Origin: an uncultured Opitutaceae bacterium
GTDB lineage: Bacteria; Verrucomicrobiota; Verrucomicrobiia; Opitutales; Opitutaceae
Direction: 5' to 3'
NCBI GenBank assembly: GCA_903862935.1
Contig: CAIOZY010000013.1
Location: forward strand, 207,287 to 271,286
DNA length: 64,000 bases
In this document: piece after piece, positions 54,248 to 62,996 of the stretch
Layout of the letters: each line of letters begins with the position of its first letter
How positions within the stretch are numbered: the stretch's first letter is position 1
Translations under genes and position numbers: made by a program
Notes under the pieces: generated by a model
The model's database searches: none
Told to the model about the DNA's origin: nothing
Seen by the model: the letters and a program-made list of their open reading frames with translations, nothing else

Positions 54248-55397
54248 CTCCTTCCAGCGGGCCAAGAACGGCCAGGTGGTGGCGGGCGACGTCTTCCTCT
54301 CCCGGAAAGTGAGGGAGGAGGGCCGGATCATATCGGTCCTGTCCGACGGGCTCGGCAGCGGGGTCAAGGCGAGCGTCCTCGCGAACCTGACCGCGACCAT
54401 GGCCCTCCAGTACACCTCGGCCTACGTCGACGTGCGCCGCAGCGCCCGCACGATCATGGACACGCTGCCGATCTGCGAGGTGCGCAAGATCAGCTATTCG
54501 ACCTTCACGATCGTGGACCTGGACGGAGACGGACGGACGCGGGTGATCGAGCACGGCAACCCCCCGCTTCTGCTGCTTCGAGGGGCAGAGCTCGTGCCGG
54601 TGGAGAGCGTCGAGTTCACCCTCGAGGGATGGAGGGACCGCATCATCCGCTACAGCGAGTTTGAGCTGCGCCTGGGCGACCGCATCGTCTCGTTCTCCGA
54701 CGGGGTGAGCCAGTCCGGCCTCGGCCGCGAAGATCTCCCCCTGGGATGGGGCCAGGAGGCGGTGAGCCGGTTTGTCCGGGAGAGCGTGGCCCGGGACACC
54801 GAGATCTCGGCCCAGGGGCTTGCGCGCCGGCTCGTCACCCAGGCGGTTGCCAATGACAGCGGCGTGCCCAAAGACGACATCACGTGCGGGGTCGTCTACT
54901 TCCGCCATCCGCGGAGGCTGCTGATCATCACCGGTCCTCCGTTCGACCGCGAGAGGGACGCAAACCTGGGCGAACTCGTCCGCACGTTCCCCGGCCGGAA
55001 GGCCGTGTGCGGGGGGACTACCGCCAACATCCTCTCGCGCATCCTCGGGCGCCCGGTGACAATGTCCCTGGGCCAGCTCGATCCGGAGGTCCCCCCCGGT
55101 TCCGCAATGGAAGGGATCGACCTGGTCACCGAGGGGACGATCACGCTCGCGAAGGCGGCCGAGCTCCTCGAGAAGGGCCCCCAGAGCGAGGGCACACGGC
55201 GCAACCCGGCCTCCGAGCTGGTGTCCCTGATGCTCGAAAGCGACATCGTCCAGTTTGTCGTCGGCACCCGCATCAACGAGGCCCACCAGGACCCCAACGT
55301 TCCGGTCGAACTCGACATCCGCCGCAATGTCGTCCGGCGGATCGCGGGGCTGCTCGAGAGCCGGTATCTGAAGGAAGCGCCGGTTCGCTTCACCTAA
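54219..55397 (+). CDS. SpoIIE-type protein serine/threonine phosphatase
   Basis: A 392-residue phosphatase. The PP2C/SpoIIE domain (about 1-230) has GDVFLSRKV, SVLSDGLGSGVKASVL, IVSFSDGVSQSG and KDDITCGVVYF, i.e. the metal-binding Asp residues. The C-terminal 160 residues (RLLIITGPPFDRERDANLGE, FPGRKAVCGGTTANILSRIL) are not SpoIIE-like and have no family I recognise. Similar phosphatases accompany sensory hydrogenases in other anaerobes. It is encoded overlapping HydS and 6 bp before the transporter. Its phosphoprotein substrate is unknown. Confidence 0.88.
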   Translation: MIGESFIDVDSFQRAKNGQVVAGDVFLSRKVREEGRIISVLSDGLGSGVKASVLANLTATMALQYTSAYVDVRRSARTIMDTLPICEVRKISYSTFTIVDLDGDGRTRVIEHGNPPLLLLRGAELVPVESVEFTLEGWRDRIIRYSEFELRLGDRIVSFSDGVSQSGLGREDLPLGWGQEAVSRFVRESVARDTEISAQGLARRLVTQAVANDSGVPKDDITCGVVYFRHPRRLLIITGPPFDRERDANLGELVRTFPGRKAVCGGTTANILSRILGRPVTMSLGQLDPEVPPGSAMEGIDLVTEGTITLAKAAELLEKGPQSEGTRRNPASELVSLMLESDIVQFVVGTRINEAHQDPNVPVELDIRRNVVRRIAGLLESRYLKEAPVRFT

Positions 55398-55403
55398 AGG
55401 CCC

Positions 55404-56312
55404 ATGATCGGCTCCTTTCTCACCTCGCTTTTCTTCGCAGGCAACGCCGTGTGCGCCCGCCGCGCGGCCCTGCACTACGGGGCCACCCGGGCAAACCTGC
55501 TGCGGCTCGTCCTCGCAGCAGTTCTCCTAGGCGCCTGGGCCCACCTCCTCGGACAGGGCCTTTCCGGTGGGGCCGCGGGCTGGTTTTTCCTGAGCGGCGC
55601 GCTGGGGTTCGGGATCGGGGGCCTTGCGATGTTCCACGCCCTGCAGCGCCTCGGGTCCAACTTGAGCATGCTCATCGTCCAGTGCGGCTCGGCCGTGGCC
55701 GCGGCCGCCGCGGAATGGGCCTGGCTTGGGACCCGCCTCACGCCAGTGCAGCTTGCGCTCGCAACTCTGACCCTTGTCGGAGTTTCCCTCGGTCTTGCCG
55801 CCCCTCCCCTCCGCCCCGCGCCGGCCTCTGGCAGGCCGGCTCAGAGCCTCGTCCCCGGAGTTCTTCTCGCCGTCCTTTCAGCCGTGACCCAGGGCCTTGG
55901 CGCCGTCCTAAGCCGCAAGGCCTTCGCCATCGTCCGCCACGGCGGAGTCGTCCTGGACGCCACGACCTCCGCCTACCAGCGGACCCTGGGCGGCCTCGCG
56001 GTCGGCATCGCCGCGGTCGCAGCCTTCGAACTGCTCAGCCGGGTCCCGCCGGAGCGGGCCCCCCGCGACGGGCAGCCGGGCTGGCCGTGGGCCGTCGCCA
56101 ACACGCTCCTCGGCCCGGTTCTCGGGGTCACCTGCTACCAATGGGCCCTGCGCACGACCCCTGCCGGGATCGTTCTTCCGATTGTCGCCACGGCTCCTCT
56201 CCTCACCCTGCCGCTCGCCCGACGTCTCGAGCCGGGCCGGCTCACGGCCCGCTTTGTGGCCGGGGCCCTCATTGCGGTTGCCGGAGCGGCCGGTCTCGCC
56301 CTCAGCCGATGA
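55404..56312 (+). CDS. EamA/DMT-family transporter
   Basis: A 302-residue inner-membrane protein with ten likely helices in two EamA repeats: FFAGNAVCARRAALHYGATR, MFHALQRLGSNLSMLIVQCG, then TLLGPVLGVTCYQWALRTTP and GIVLPIVATAPLLTLPLARR. DMT transporters move small metabolites, amino acids or cofactors; the substrate here is unknown. It follows the phosphatase by 6 bp and overlaps the TonB receptor by ATGA, so it appears to belong to the hydrogenase transcript. Confidence 0.88.
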   Translation: MIGSFLTSLFFAGNAVCARRAALHYGATRANLLRLVLAAVLLGAWAHLLGQGLSGGAAGWFFLSGALGFGIGGLAMFHALQRLGSNLSMLIVQCGSAVAAAAAEWAWLGTRLTPVQLALATLTLVGVSLGLAAPPLRPAPASGRPAQSLVPGVLLAVLSAVTQGLGAVLSRKAFAIVRHGGVVLDATTSAYQRTLGGLAVGIAAVAAFELLSRVPPERAPRDGQPGWPWAVANTLLGPVLGVTCYQWALRTTPAGIVLPIVATAPLLTLPLARRLEPGRLTARFVAGALIAVAGAAGLALSR

Positions 56313-58393
56313 GACCGCACCACACCCTCGCCGCATCAGCCCTGGCGTCCTTCGTCTGGGTCTCGGGCGCCCTCGCCCAGCCGACCGCGGCCGTGCAGGC
56401 TGAGGCGCCGGTCCGCCTCGAACCGGTCACCGTCTGGGGCTATTCCGCACCGGGAATCCTCGACCGGGTCCCGGGCCGCCTCCAGTGGAGCGTTCCCGCA
56501 AGCCTCGCGACCGCCCTCGAGGCGGAGCCCAGTCTCGCCCTGTACCACTCCGGAGCCGCAACCCCCGATCCCCTCCTGCGCGGCCTCGGCTCTGACCGGG
56601 TTGTCACGGCGATTGACGGCCTGCCCCTTTTCGGCGCCTCGCCGACTAGGACCGCCTCTCCCCTGGCGCTCATCTCCGGCGGCCTGCCCTCCGGCCTCGA
56701 GCTTGTGAAATCCCTCCCCTCGGTGACCCTCGGGCCCCCGGCAAACGGAGGCTACCTTGCCCTTTCGCTCGCCCCGCAGGATGGGACGGCGACCCCGGCC
56801 GGGGGCTACCTCGGGGCGGCCTGGAATGCCGGGCGCTCGGGGGGGGAACTGCTCGCCCGCGATGCCGTCACCCAGGGCGCGTGGAGTCTCCGGGCCGCCG
56901 CGAGCGCGCACTCCCTGGGGGACTACACGGCCGCTAATGGCCTCGTCGTTCCGGCGGCCGATCGCGGCCAGGGAGCTGCGGCAAGCGCCGCGTGGCGCCC
57001 TGATCCCAAGCGGGATTTCGAGCTTGGGGCGCTAGTGTCGCGACAGGCCCTTGCGGTCAATTCCGCGCTTCCTTTGGACACGCGCGACACGACCTCGGCC
57101 GTCTTCACGGGTCGGGGCCGCTTTGGGGACCCGGCCGGCTCGTCCGTCGAGACCCGTCTCGGCGTCGGTTTGAGCCGCCCCCACCTCGACAATTCGGGGC
57201 GCCCGATGCCCTCGCGGGTATCGGCCGACGGCAGCGCCGAAAGCCTGTCCGGGGGCCTCGCGTTGCACCGCCACGACGACGAGACTTCGGAACTTCGGGC
57301 CGGTCTTGACGCGACGCAGGAGGACCGCCGACTCCAGCGGAAGCGGCCCGGGGCGGTCGACTCCCTGTGGCCCGACATCCGCCAGCAGGATGCGGGAGGC
57401 TTCGCCGAGATCACCCGCCCCCTCGTTCCCGGCTGGAAAATCCGGGCAGGCGCCCGGATCGATGCCGTTCGAAGCGAGGCCGGCACGCCGGATGCCTCCG
57501 CCTACGGCGGCACGGTGCGCAGCCTTTACATCGCCTACAACGGCCCTGCCGCGGCCGCCACGGCCCGGGACGATGTGGCGGGCTCCGCCAACGCGCTCCT
57601 CACCGGGCGCCTTGCCCCCGACCTCACGACGACATTCGGCGCCGGGCTCAGCCGCCAGGCGCCCGGGGCCAGCGAGCGCTACCGCGCCTTTTCCGACGCC
57701 CTGGGCGGAGGCTACGAGATCGGAAACCCCGCAGCCTGTCCGGAGGACAAGGCCGAGCTCGACTGGAGCCTGCGCTGGCGCCCGCGGACCTTCACGGCGA
57801 GTGTCGACGCCTTCGCAAGCGACCTGCCAAACTACCTGCGCCGCACCCTCGTCGGAACGACCCTTCCTCCCGGGCCTCCGGCCGCCGGGGCCCCCGTCTT
57901 TGGGTACCGATCCGCCCGCGCCATCATCTGGGGAGCGGAACTCGAGGCCTGCTGGCAGCCGCGGCCCGAGCTGTGGTACCGCCTGTCTGCCTCGGCCCTG
58001 CGGGGCGAGGACCGAAATGCCGGGCACCGCCTCACCGAAACCCCCGCGCCCTGGGCCTCCCTCACTGCCGGCCGAGCCTGTCCCTCCTGGGGGCTGCACC
58101 CGTGGGTCGAGGGGGAGGTCCGCGCCACCGCCTCCCAGAAAAATCCCGCCCCCGCGGAAATGCCGATCTACGCTGACACGGCCGGACAGGCGATCGTCCA
58201 GGTCCGCGCCGGGATCGACGTTCACGGCCTGAGGATCGCGCTCGCCGTGGAGAACCTCTTCGACCGCCTGGCCTACGACTACCTCTCCCCTCCGGCCGCC
58301 GCCTTCCCACCCAGCGGCAGCCTGGTCCCCGGGGCCCGCATCCCCAACCCGGGACGCACCTTCATCCTGACCCTCACCTGGGGGACGCCCTGA
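56309..58393 (+). CDS. TonB-dependent outer-membrane receptor
   Basis: A 694-residue outer-membrane protein: signal peptide (about 1-23), a TonB-box-like segment VRLEPVTVWGYSA, a plug domain (about 45-150, DPLLRGLGSDRVVTAIDGLP and LSLAPQDG), and a 22-strand-type barrel ending in NPGRTFILTLTWGTP. Such receptors import metal chelates, cobalamin or sugars with TonB energy. The closest general pattern is the CirA/BtuB-type plug, but the ligand is not clear. It starts inside the EamA stop codon region by ATGA. The longer frame upstream is an out-of-frame shadow of neighbouring genes and is rejected. Confidence 0.88.
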   Translation: MRPHHTLAASALASFVWVSGALAQPTAAVQAEAPVRLEPVTVWGYSAPGILDRVPGRLQWSVPASLATALEAEPSLALYHSGAATPDPLLRGLGSDRVVTAIDGLPLFGASPTRTASPLALISGGLPSGLELVKSLPSVTLGPPANGGYLALSLAPQDGTATPAGGYLGAAWNAGRSGGELLARDAVTQGAWSLRAAASAHSLGDYTAANGLVVPAADRGQGAAASAAWRPDPKRDFELGALVSRQALAVNSALPLDTRDTTSAVFTGRGRFGDPAGSSVETRLGVGLSRPHLDNSGRPMPSRVSADGSAESLSGGLALHRHDDETSELRAGLDATQEDRRLQRKRPGAVDSLWPDIRQQDAGGFAEITRPLVPGWKIRAGARIDAVRSEAGTPDASAYGGTVRSLYIAYNGPAAAATARDDVAGSANALLTGRLAPDLTTTFGAGLSRQAPGASERYRAFSDALGGGYEIGNPAACPEDKAELDWSLRWRPRTFTASVDAFASDLPNYLRRTLVGTTLPPGPPAAGAPVFGYRSARAIIWGAELEACWQPRPELWYRLSASALRGEDRNAGHRLTETPAPWASLTAGRACPSWGLHPWVEGEVRATASQKNPAPAEMPIYADTAGQAIVQVRAGIDVHGLRIALAVENLFDRLAYDYLSPPAAAFPPSGSLVPGARIPNPGRTFILTLTWGTP

Positions 58394-58481
58394 ACCTCAG
58401 AGCCTATCTGCTCCGCAAGCTGGGGCGGGCGTTCTCTCCCGGAACGAAGACAAACCGCCAGCCCGCACGCTTCCGCCTGGG

Positions 58482-59081
58482 CTAGCGCCCGGCCGGCGCT
58501 GGGGAGGCCTCAGGCTGGGACTTCTGCGGGACTCCCGACCCCCTCAACTTCCGGTAGGCCTCGTCTCCGAGAAGCTTTGCGATCTCCCGGTCCAGGTCCG
58601 CGCTCGCCTGGTTCAGGGCTTCCGCCATCTCCGGGGATCCGTCTGCCAGTCCCTCGCGGGCCGCCGCCTCGTGGGCGTCGAGTAACGCCTCGCCCCGGGC
58701 TGTCAGCAGATCCTTGAGCCGGGCCAGGGACTCGGGCGGAAGGCTGAGCCCCGCCAGGGCCTCCCTGTACTGCCCCAGGATGATCCGCCTCAGGTCCTTT
58801 CGGGCGACCGCGGGCGAATCCTGGTCGCGGCGGAGCCGGGCCGCGGTGGCCTCCTCCTGGAGTCTCGCCAGGGCCGCCAGCTGTTCGGCCCCCCTGAGCT
58901 GAAGCTTCTCATCGGCCTCCAGCCTTGTCCTCAGCTCCTGCGCCTGCCCCTCGCTCGCCCTGAGCTGCGCCGCCAGAGCCGAGGTGTGGTTACGCAGACG
59001 CACGATTTGCAGCTCCTCCCAGCAGACTACCCAGGATAGCGCCGCAAAAAGCGCGATGATCCAAACCAGGGTCGCACGCAT
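58482..59081 (-). CDS. Membrane-anchored coiled-coil protein of unknown function
   Basis: A 199-residue protein with an N-terminal hydrophobic anchor (about 3-20, LVWIIALFAALSWVVCW), a long coiled coil (about 25-85, RLRNHTSALAAQLRASEGQA and EADEKLQLRGAEQLAALARL), and a helical C-terminal part with EALAGLSLPPESLARLKDLL. It is most likely a periplasmic or membrane-attached helical protein. No family recognised. It ends facing the TonB receptor. Confidence 0.65.
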   Translation of the reverse strand: MRATLVWIIALFAALSWVVCWEELQIVRLRNHTSALAAQLRASEGQAQELRTRLEADEKLQLRGAEQLAALARLQEEATAARLRRDQDSPAVARKDLRRIILGQYREALAGLSLPPESLARLKDLLTARGEALLDAHEAAAREGLADGSPEMAEALNQASADLDREIAKLLGDEAYRKLRGSGVPQKSQPEASPAPAGR

Positions 59082-59186
59082 CGGGGCAGAGGCTGGCCCG
59101 GGGCGGGCGGGCCGTCAAGGTCCGGGCGCCGGTGCGGACTTGACGGCCGCGCTCGCACGTTGCTTGATGACCCACAGCGTCACCCT

Positions 59187-59261
59187 GCAGGCGTAGCACA
59201 ATGGATAGTGTGGCGGCCTCCGAAGCCGTTGATCCGGGTTCGACTCCCGGCGCTTGCACCA
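59187..59261 (+). tRNA. tRNA-Arg (anticodon CCG)
   Basis: GCAGGCG pairs with CGCTTGC (one G-T pair), the D arm is GCAC/GTGT, the anticodon stem GCGGC/GCCGT closes the loop CTCCGAA (anticodon CCG), and the T arm CCGGG-TTCGACT-CCCGG follows. The discriminator A and CCA are encoded at 59258-59261, unlike tRNA-Val in this window. It is not followed by another tRNA. Confidence 0.97.
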
Positions 59262-59475
59262 TCTCCATTGGCGGGGACTACAGCCAATTTCTCGCAGGCG
59301 TGGACGCATAGAGGGGGTATTGGGCCGGGTCCAACCGTTCGGGAAATCCAACCGTTCCCAGCCTGCTCGCAACAGGCCGGCCAAGACCGAATGCAGGCCC
59401 GCTGAGTGCAAAGCTGCGGAGCCAGACACATCCCCCCGCCCGAGCGCACGGCCTGTTTAAGGTCCGAGTCCCCGT

Positions 59476-59856
59476 TCAGTCGGGGCGGCGGCAGAACGAG
59501 AGAATCGCCGCCAATAACCGCCCCAGGCACCAACAGGCTGAAAGGCAACAGGAGACTAAGCTGAGACCGATGAAAGGGAGAATGAAAAACAATGCCGTTC
59601 CATCTGCCACAGTCAGTTCTCCGTCAGTCGGGAACAGGTGGAGGGAGTCGGAGAGCAGGCAACCCGCCACCCCGAGCAGCCCGGCAACGACGGCACCCAG
59701 TGAGATAAACAACCATTTCCAATACAAGTGCCTGAAACTGACGGCGGCCCGAAGCACTGGGTCGTTCCGCGCAAAAAAAATGCCCGCGGTCAGAAGGACG
59801 ATGCAGCCAAGCACCACCAGCAGACTGAAGATCACGACGGGAATCAGCGTTATCAT
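59476..59856 (-). CDS. Small inner-membrane protein of unknown function
   Basis: A 126-residue protein with three hydrophobic helices (about 3-27, 49-70 and 85-115: VVIFSLLVVLGCIVLLTAGI, WLFISLGAVVAGLLGVAGCL, LFFILPFIGLSLVSCCLSAC). Cysteine-rich near the C-terminus (CCLSACWCLG). No family recognised. It begins at ATG 59856; the longer frame upstream is arginine-rich and not believed. It lies downstream of the tRNA-Arg gene in a stretch of lower GC. Confidence 0.55.
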   Translation of the reverse strand: MITLIPVVIFSLLVVLGCIVLLTAGIFFARNDPVLRAAVSFRHLYWKWLFISLGAVVAGLLGVAGCLLSDSLHLFPTDGELTVADGTALFFILPFIGLSLVSCCLSACWCLGRLLAAILSFCRRPD

Positions 59857-60013
59857 CGGTTGATCTGTTGCGAGGTTCGCTTCCGGCTGACACCGTAAGT
59901 GTGCCACTCTCGAAACTGAGTGTCGAGCCGGGTTTCTCCCGGGGCCTCGCCCCGGCGTCCCGCGCCCAGGGGCAGCTGCCCGCCGGATCTTCTCTCCGCC
60001 GGGTGTACTCCCG

Positions 60014-61138
60014 CTAAATAGGCCCCGAGGCTGGGGCCCCGCGCCCAGCCAGTTGCCCGCAGGCCGCCTCGATGTCCCGTCCCCGCGGAATGCGGAGATG
60101 GGCCACCAGCCCGTCCGTCTTAAGGCGCTCCATGAAGGCCGCCGCTGCCACGTCCGAACTCGCCTCATAGGCGGTGCCGCTCAGCCCCGCCCCAGTCGGG
60201 TTGTAGGAGAGCAAGTTGACGTGCATTCTCCGTCCGGAAAGCAGCTGGACCAGCTGCCCGGCCTGGTCGAGGGAGTCGTTCACCCCGCGCAGCAGACAGT
60301 ACTGGATCGAGACCGGGCGGCCGGTGTGCTCCTGGTAGCGCCCGGCCGCGTCCACGACCTCCGCCGCCCCGAAGCGCTTTCCGACGGGGATGAGCCGGGC
60401 GCGGGTTTGGTCATCGGGGGCGTGCAGAGATACCGCAAGATTAACCCCCAGCCCGGACCGGGCCAGGGCGTCGATTCCCGGGACGATCCCAACCGTCGAG
60501 ACCGTGACCTGCCCCCATCCAAGGCCCCCGAGACCGTTGTCGGCGATGCGCTGGATGGCCGCCAAGACCTGGTCTAAATTGAGCATCGGCTCCCCCATGC
60601 CCATGAACACGACCGTCCGGAGTGTCCTGCCCGCGGCCCGGGCCTCGCGCCTCAGGGCCAAAAACTGCCGCACGATCTCGCCCGCGGTCAGGTTGCGTTC
60701 CAGGCCCATCCGCGCCGTCGCGCAGAAATCGCACCCCATCGCACAGCCAACCTGTGAGGACAGGCAGCCGGCCGCCCGATCCGGATGAAAATCGGGCATC
60801 AGGACCGACTCAACCCGCCGCCCGTCGGCCAGTCCGAGGAGCAGCTTGACGGTCCCGTCGGCCGAAACCCGCCGCGCCGCGCCAGGCCCGGCCAGCCCGC
60901 TCGCCTGCGCCCTCAGCCAATCCACCAAGACCCCGGGCAACGGCGGATCGCCCGGGTCCGGCCCAGGCTTCCCAGCGTAGTACAGCCGGAGGAGCCGAGC
61001 AGCATGCGAGGCCTTGAGGCCCCGCGCCTCAAGTTCCCGACCGAGCCCCTCGACCGTGCATTCCGACAAATCCGTCACCCCCCTATCCACGCAGCATCCG
61101 GCCCCGCCCAGCAAGAACAACAGCGTGCCCGGAGGCAT
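60014..61138 (-). CDS. rlmN: 23S rRNA (adenine-2503-C2)-methyltransferase RlmN
   Basis: A radical-SAM enzyme that methylates A2503 of 23S rRNA (and A37 of some tRNAs). The 374-residue protein has the CxxxCxxC cluster motif in GCAMGCDFCATARMG, SAM-binding MGMGEPMLN, and the C-terminal RGRDIEAACGQL with the second catalytic cysteine of RlmN/Cfr. Starts at ATG 61138; an internal GTG before TDLSECTVEGLG is an alternative that fits the usual N-terminus too. Stands alone between unassigned regions. Confidence 0.93.
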   Translation of the reverse strand: MPPGTLLFLLGGAGCCVDRGVTDLSECTVEGLGRELEARGLKASHAARLLRLYYAGKPGPDPGDPPLPGVLVDWLRAQASGLAGPGAARRVSADGTVKLLLGLADGRRVESVLMPDFHPDRAAGCLSSQVGCAMGCDFCATARMGLERNLTAGEIVRQFLALRREARAAGRTLRTVVFMGMGEPMLNLDQVLAAIQRIADNGLGGLGWGQVTVSTVGIVPGIDALARSGLGVNLAVSLHAPDDQTRARLIPVGKRFGAAEVVDAAGRYQEHTGRPVSIQYCLLRGVNDSLDQAGQLVQLLSGRRMHVNLLSYNPTGAGLSGTAYEASSDVAAAAFMERLKTDGLVAHLRIPRGRDIEAACGQLAGRGAPASGPI

Positions 61139-61816
61139 CCATCGGGCCGCGCCCGCTCATTTCAGCCTGCCCGACTCGGCCCAAACCATGTGGCCCGCAA
61201 GGAGCCGCCCTGCGGGGGTCGTTTCTGTCTTTCCCGGCTCAACACGGAGCTCAGATGCCCCCCCTCAACCCTTCCGGTCTACTATTCTCTCGACCAACGG
61301 CGCGCGATTCAGGCCTTCCTCCCGAAAAAACTCCCAGCAATCAGTACGCCCCCCGTTCTGATGGCTCCAGGCTTTGCAGGCGCGCACTGTGCGAAGCCGA
61401 AACGCGCCAAGCGGCTAGAGATGCTTCAACCAGCCAAGAACTCTATCGGCGTGGCAGTCGCCAAAGGGAAAGCGCGGGACTGCCGTCGCGGCGTAGTCGG
61501 CGCGGGTTGTGCCGGACAAGTACGGTGGTGTCCGGCGTGATTTGGTTCGCAACGAAGTAGCTCCTCGGAAAGCGCTTCCTCACCACCCATCGGCCGACCC
61601 GGCAGCGGATCTGGTTGACGAAACGAAGGATCATGGTGGGTAAGACCATGATTAACCCAACGGGACCAAGGGCGCGAAAAGGGCTGCCCGTGACCAGTAG
61701 CAGGACGGGTTGGACGCGGCTCGGCCCCCAGAGCCCACTCGACTCCCGGGCCGTCATCGCATAACTCATCCCGTGCACCCCGGCGGGGTTTCACGCTACT
61801 GAAGCACCACGACTTG
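61139..61816. other. Intergenic stretch with no convincing gene
   Basis: About 680 bp. Several overlapping frames are open on both strands, which is expected in GC-rich DNA. A 111-residue minus-strand frame (61443-61778) has a mildly hydrophobic part (VLLLVTGSPFRALGPVG) and a basic tail but no family resemblance. Nothing else was identified. Confidence 0.35.
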
Positions 61817-62725
61817 ATGAAGCTCTCGTACCTCGGCCTCCGACGCTGGCTTTGGATCCGCAGCAAGTTCAGGGTCACCCAGCTGGTCTACGCCCTCGGC
61901 GGGATCGGCGACGAACTCATGCTAACGGCGGTGGCCCGAGCAGCACGGCAGGCCGGAAAGCCGATCACTGTCCTGACTCACCGGCCCGAAATTTGGCACG
62001 GCAACCGCGATGTTGCTGGCCTGGAGACGAACTCCGACTGGTGGTTTTACGCCCAGCGCCGCCGCTGGAGCAAAGCCCGGGTGATTCACGTTGCGTGCAA
62101 GGCAGGGATCCACAGGCACCTGGCGCAGCAGATGGCAGACCACCTGGGTCTAACACTCGCCGAAGGATGGCGCCCGGTCTTTCATCATCAAGCGCCCGCC
62201 CGGGTCCCCACTCGCCTGGCGGTCCAGAATTCATGCCGCGGGGCCACCTGGGCAGCCACGACCAAGGAATGGCCCCAGGACAGGTGGACCGAGCTTGTCC
62301 GCCGTCTTGCGCCCGACTTCGAGCTTGTGCAGATCGGAACCGAGTCGGACCCGCCGCTTGCGCCAGCGCTAGACCTGCGCGGCAAGACAACGCTCAAGGA
62401 AGCGGCCGCGATACTCGCTAGCGCGGCCTGCTTTGTCGGCCTGGAGTCGGGCCTGATGCACCTGGCCGCCGCTACGCAGACTCGCTCTGTTATTATCTAC
62501 GGCGGGCGCACCAGACCCCATGAGACGGGCTATCCGTGGAATGCCAACCTGTGCCGGGACCCAGGCTGCGCCGGCTGCGGTCTAAACTCAGGGTGTTCCA
62601 ACGACCTCAAATGCCTCGAGATCCCTGTCGCGGAGGTCGAGACCGTCGTCCGGCTCCAGGCAGGAACCGGCCTCCGCAGCTCCGGGTTGACGGTTGGTGG
62701 GGGGGGCATCCCCACTGACCCGTGA
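61817..62725 (+). CDS. Glycosyltransferase family 9 (heptosyltransferase-type) protein
   Basis: A 302-residue protein of the GT9 / ADP-heptose:LPS heptosyltransferase family. Features: GGIGDELMLTAVARAARQAG in the first Rossmann half, NSCRGATWAATTKEWPQDRW near the donor-binding part, and the diagnostic GLESGLMHLAAATQTRSVII. A cysteine-rich segment, NLCRDPGCAGCGLNSGCSND, is close to the C-terminus. The ATG at 61817 is used (a TTG three bases earlier is in frame). It stands apart from other cell-wall genes. Acceptor unknown. Confidence 0.85.
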   Translation: MKLSYLGLRRWLWIRSKFRVTQLVYALGGIGDELMLTAVARAARQAGKPITVLTHRPEIWHGNRDVAGLETNSDWWFYAQRRRWSKARVIHVACKAGIHRHLAQQMADHLGLTLAEGWRPVFHHQAPARVPTRLAVQNSCRGATWAATTKEWPQDRWTELVRRLAPDFELVQIGTESDPPLAPALDLRGKTTLKEAAAILASAACFVGLESGLMHLAAATQTRSVIIYGGRTRPHETGYPWNANLCRDPGCAGCGLNSGCSNDLKCLEIPVAEVETVVRLQAGTGLRSSGLTVGGGGIPTDP

Positions 62726-62996
62726 AGCTGAGGCGGTTGTTGGGCGGTAAGCATTCACCGCAGGGCCTTTTCCCCCCGCCCACCAGGTCCAACCGGTAGA
62801 CAATTTGGCCAAGATCCAGGCGCGGACCCGCGCCCTGTTCGAAGCCGCCAGCCCCAACGCCGCAAGCAGCCCACGACCGTGGGGACCTGCGCCGCGGACT
62901 TTGTCGGCACCAAAGCCCCCCGGTCCGAGCCAGGGGCCAGGTGACAGTCACCATCCCAAAAATCGACGGACAAACTAGTATCTGCTCCCCGGCAGC

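Noticed and set aside
54884..56308. In-frame upstream extension of the TonB receptor by 475 residues
   Set aside because: It overlaps the phosphatase and EamA genes in another frame and is arginine/proline-rich. The ATG at 56309 gives a proper signal peptide.
58390..58485. A 31-residue frame from a CTG overlapping the receptor stop, basic in character
   Set aside because: No standard start codon, no ribosome-binding site and no recognisable family.
59330..59357. Two copies of TCCAACCGTTC as a repeat array or CRISPR
   Set aside because: Only two short copies 17 bp apart and no cas gene in the window.
61443..61778. A 111-residue minus-strand frame in the gap before the glycosyltransferase
   Set aside because: Slightly protein-like, but the start is uncertain, no motif is visible and other frames in the same gap are equally open.
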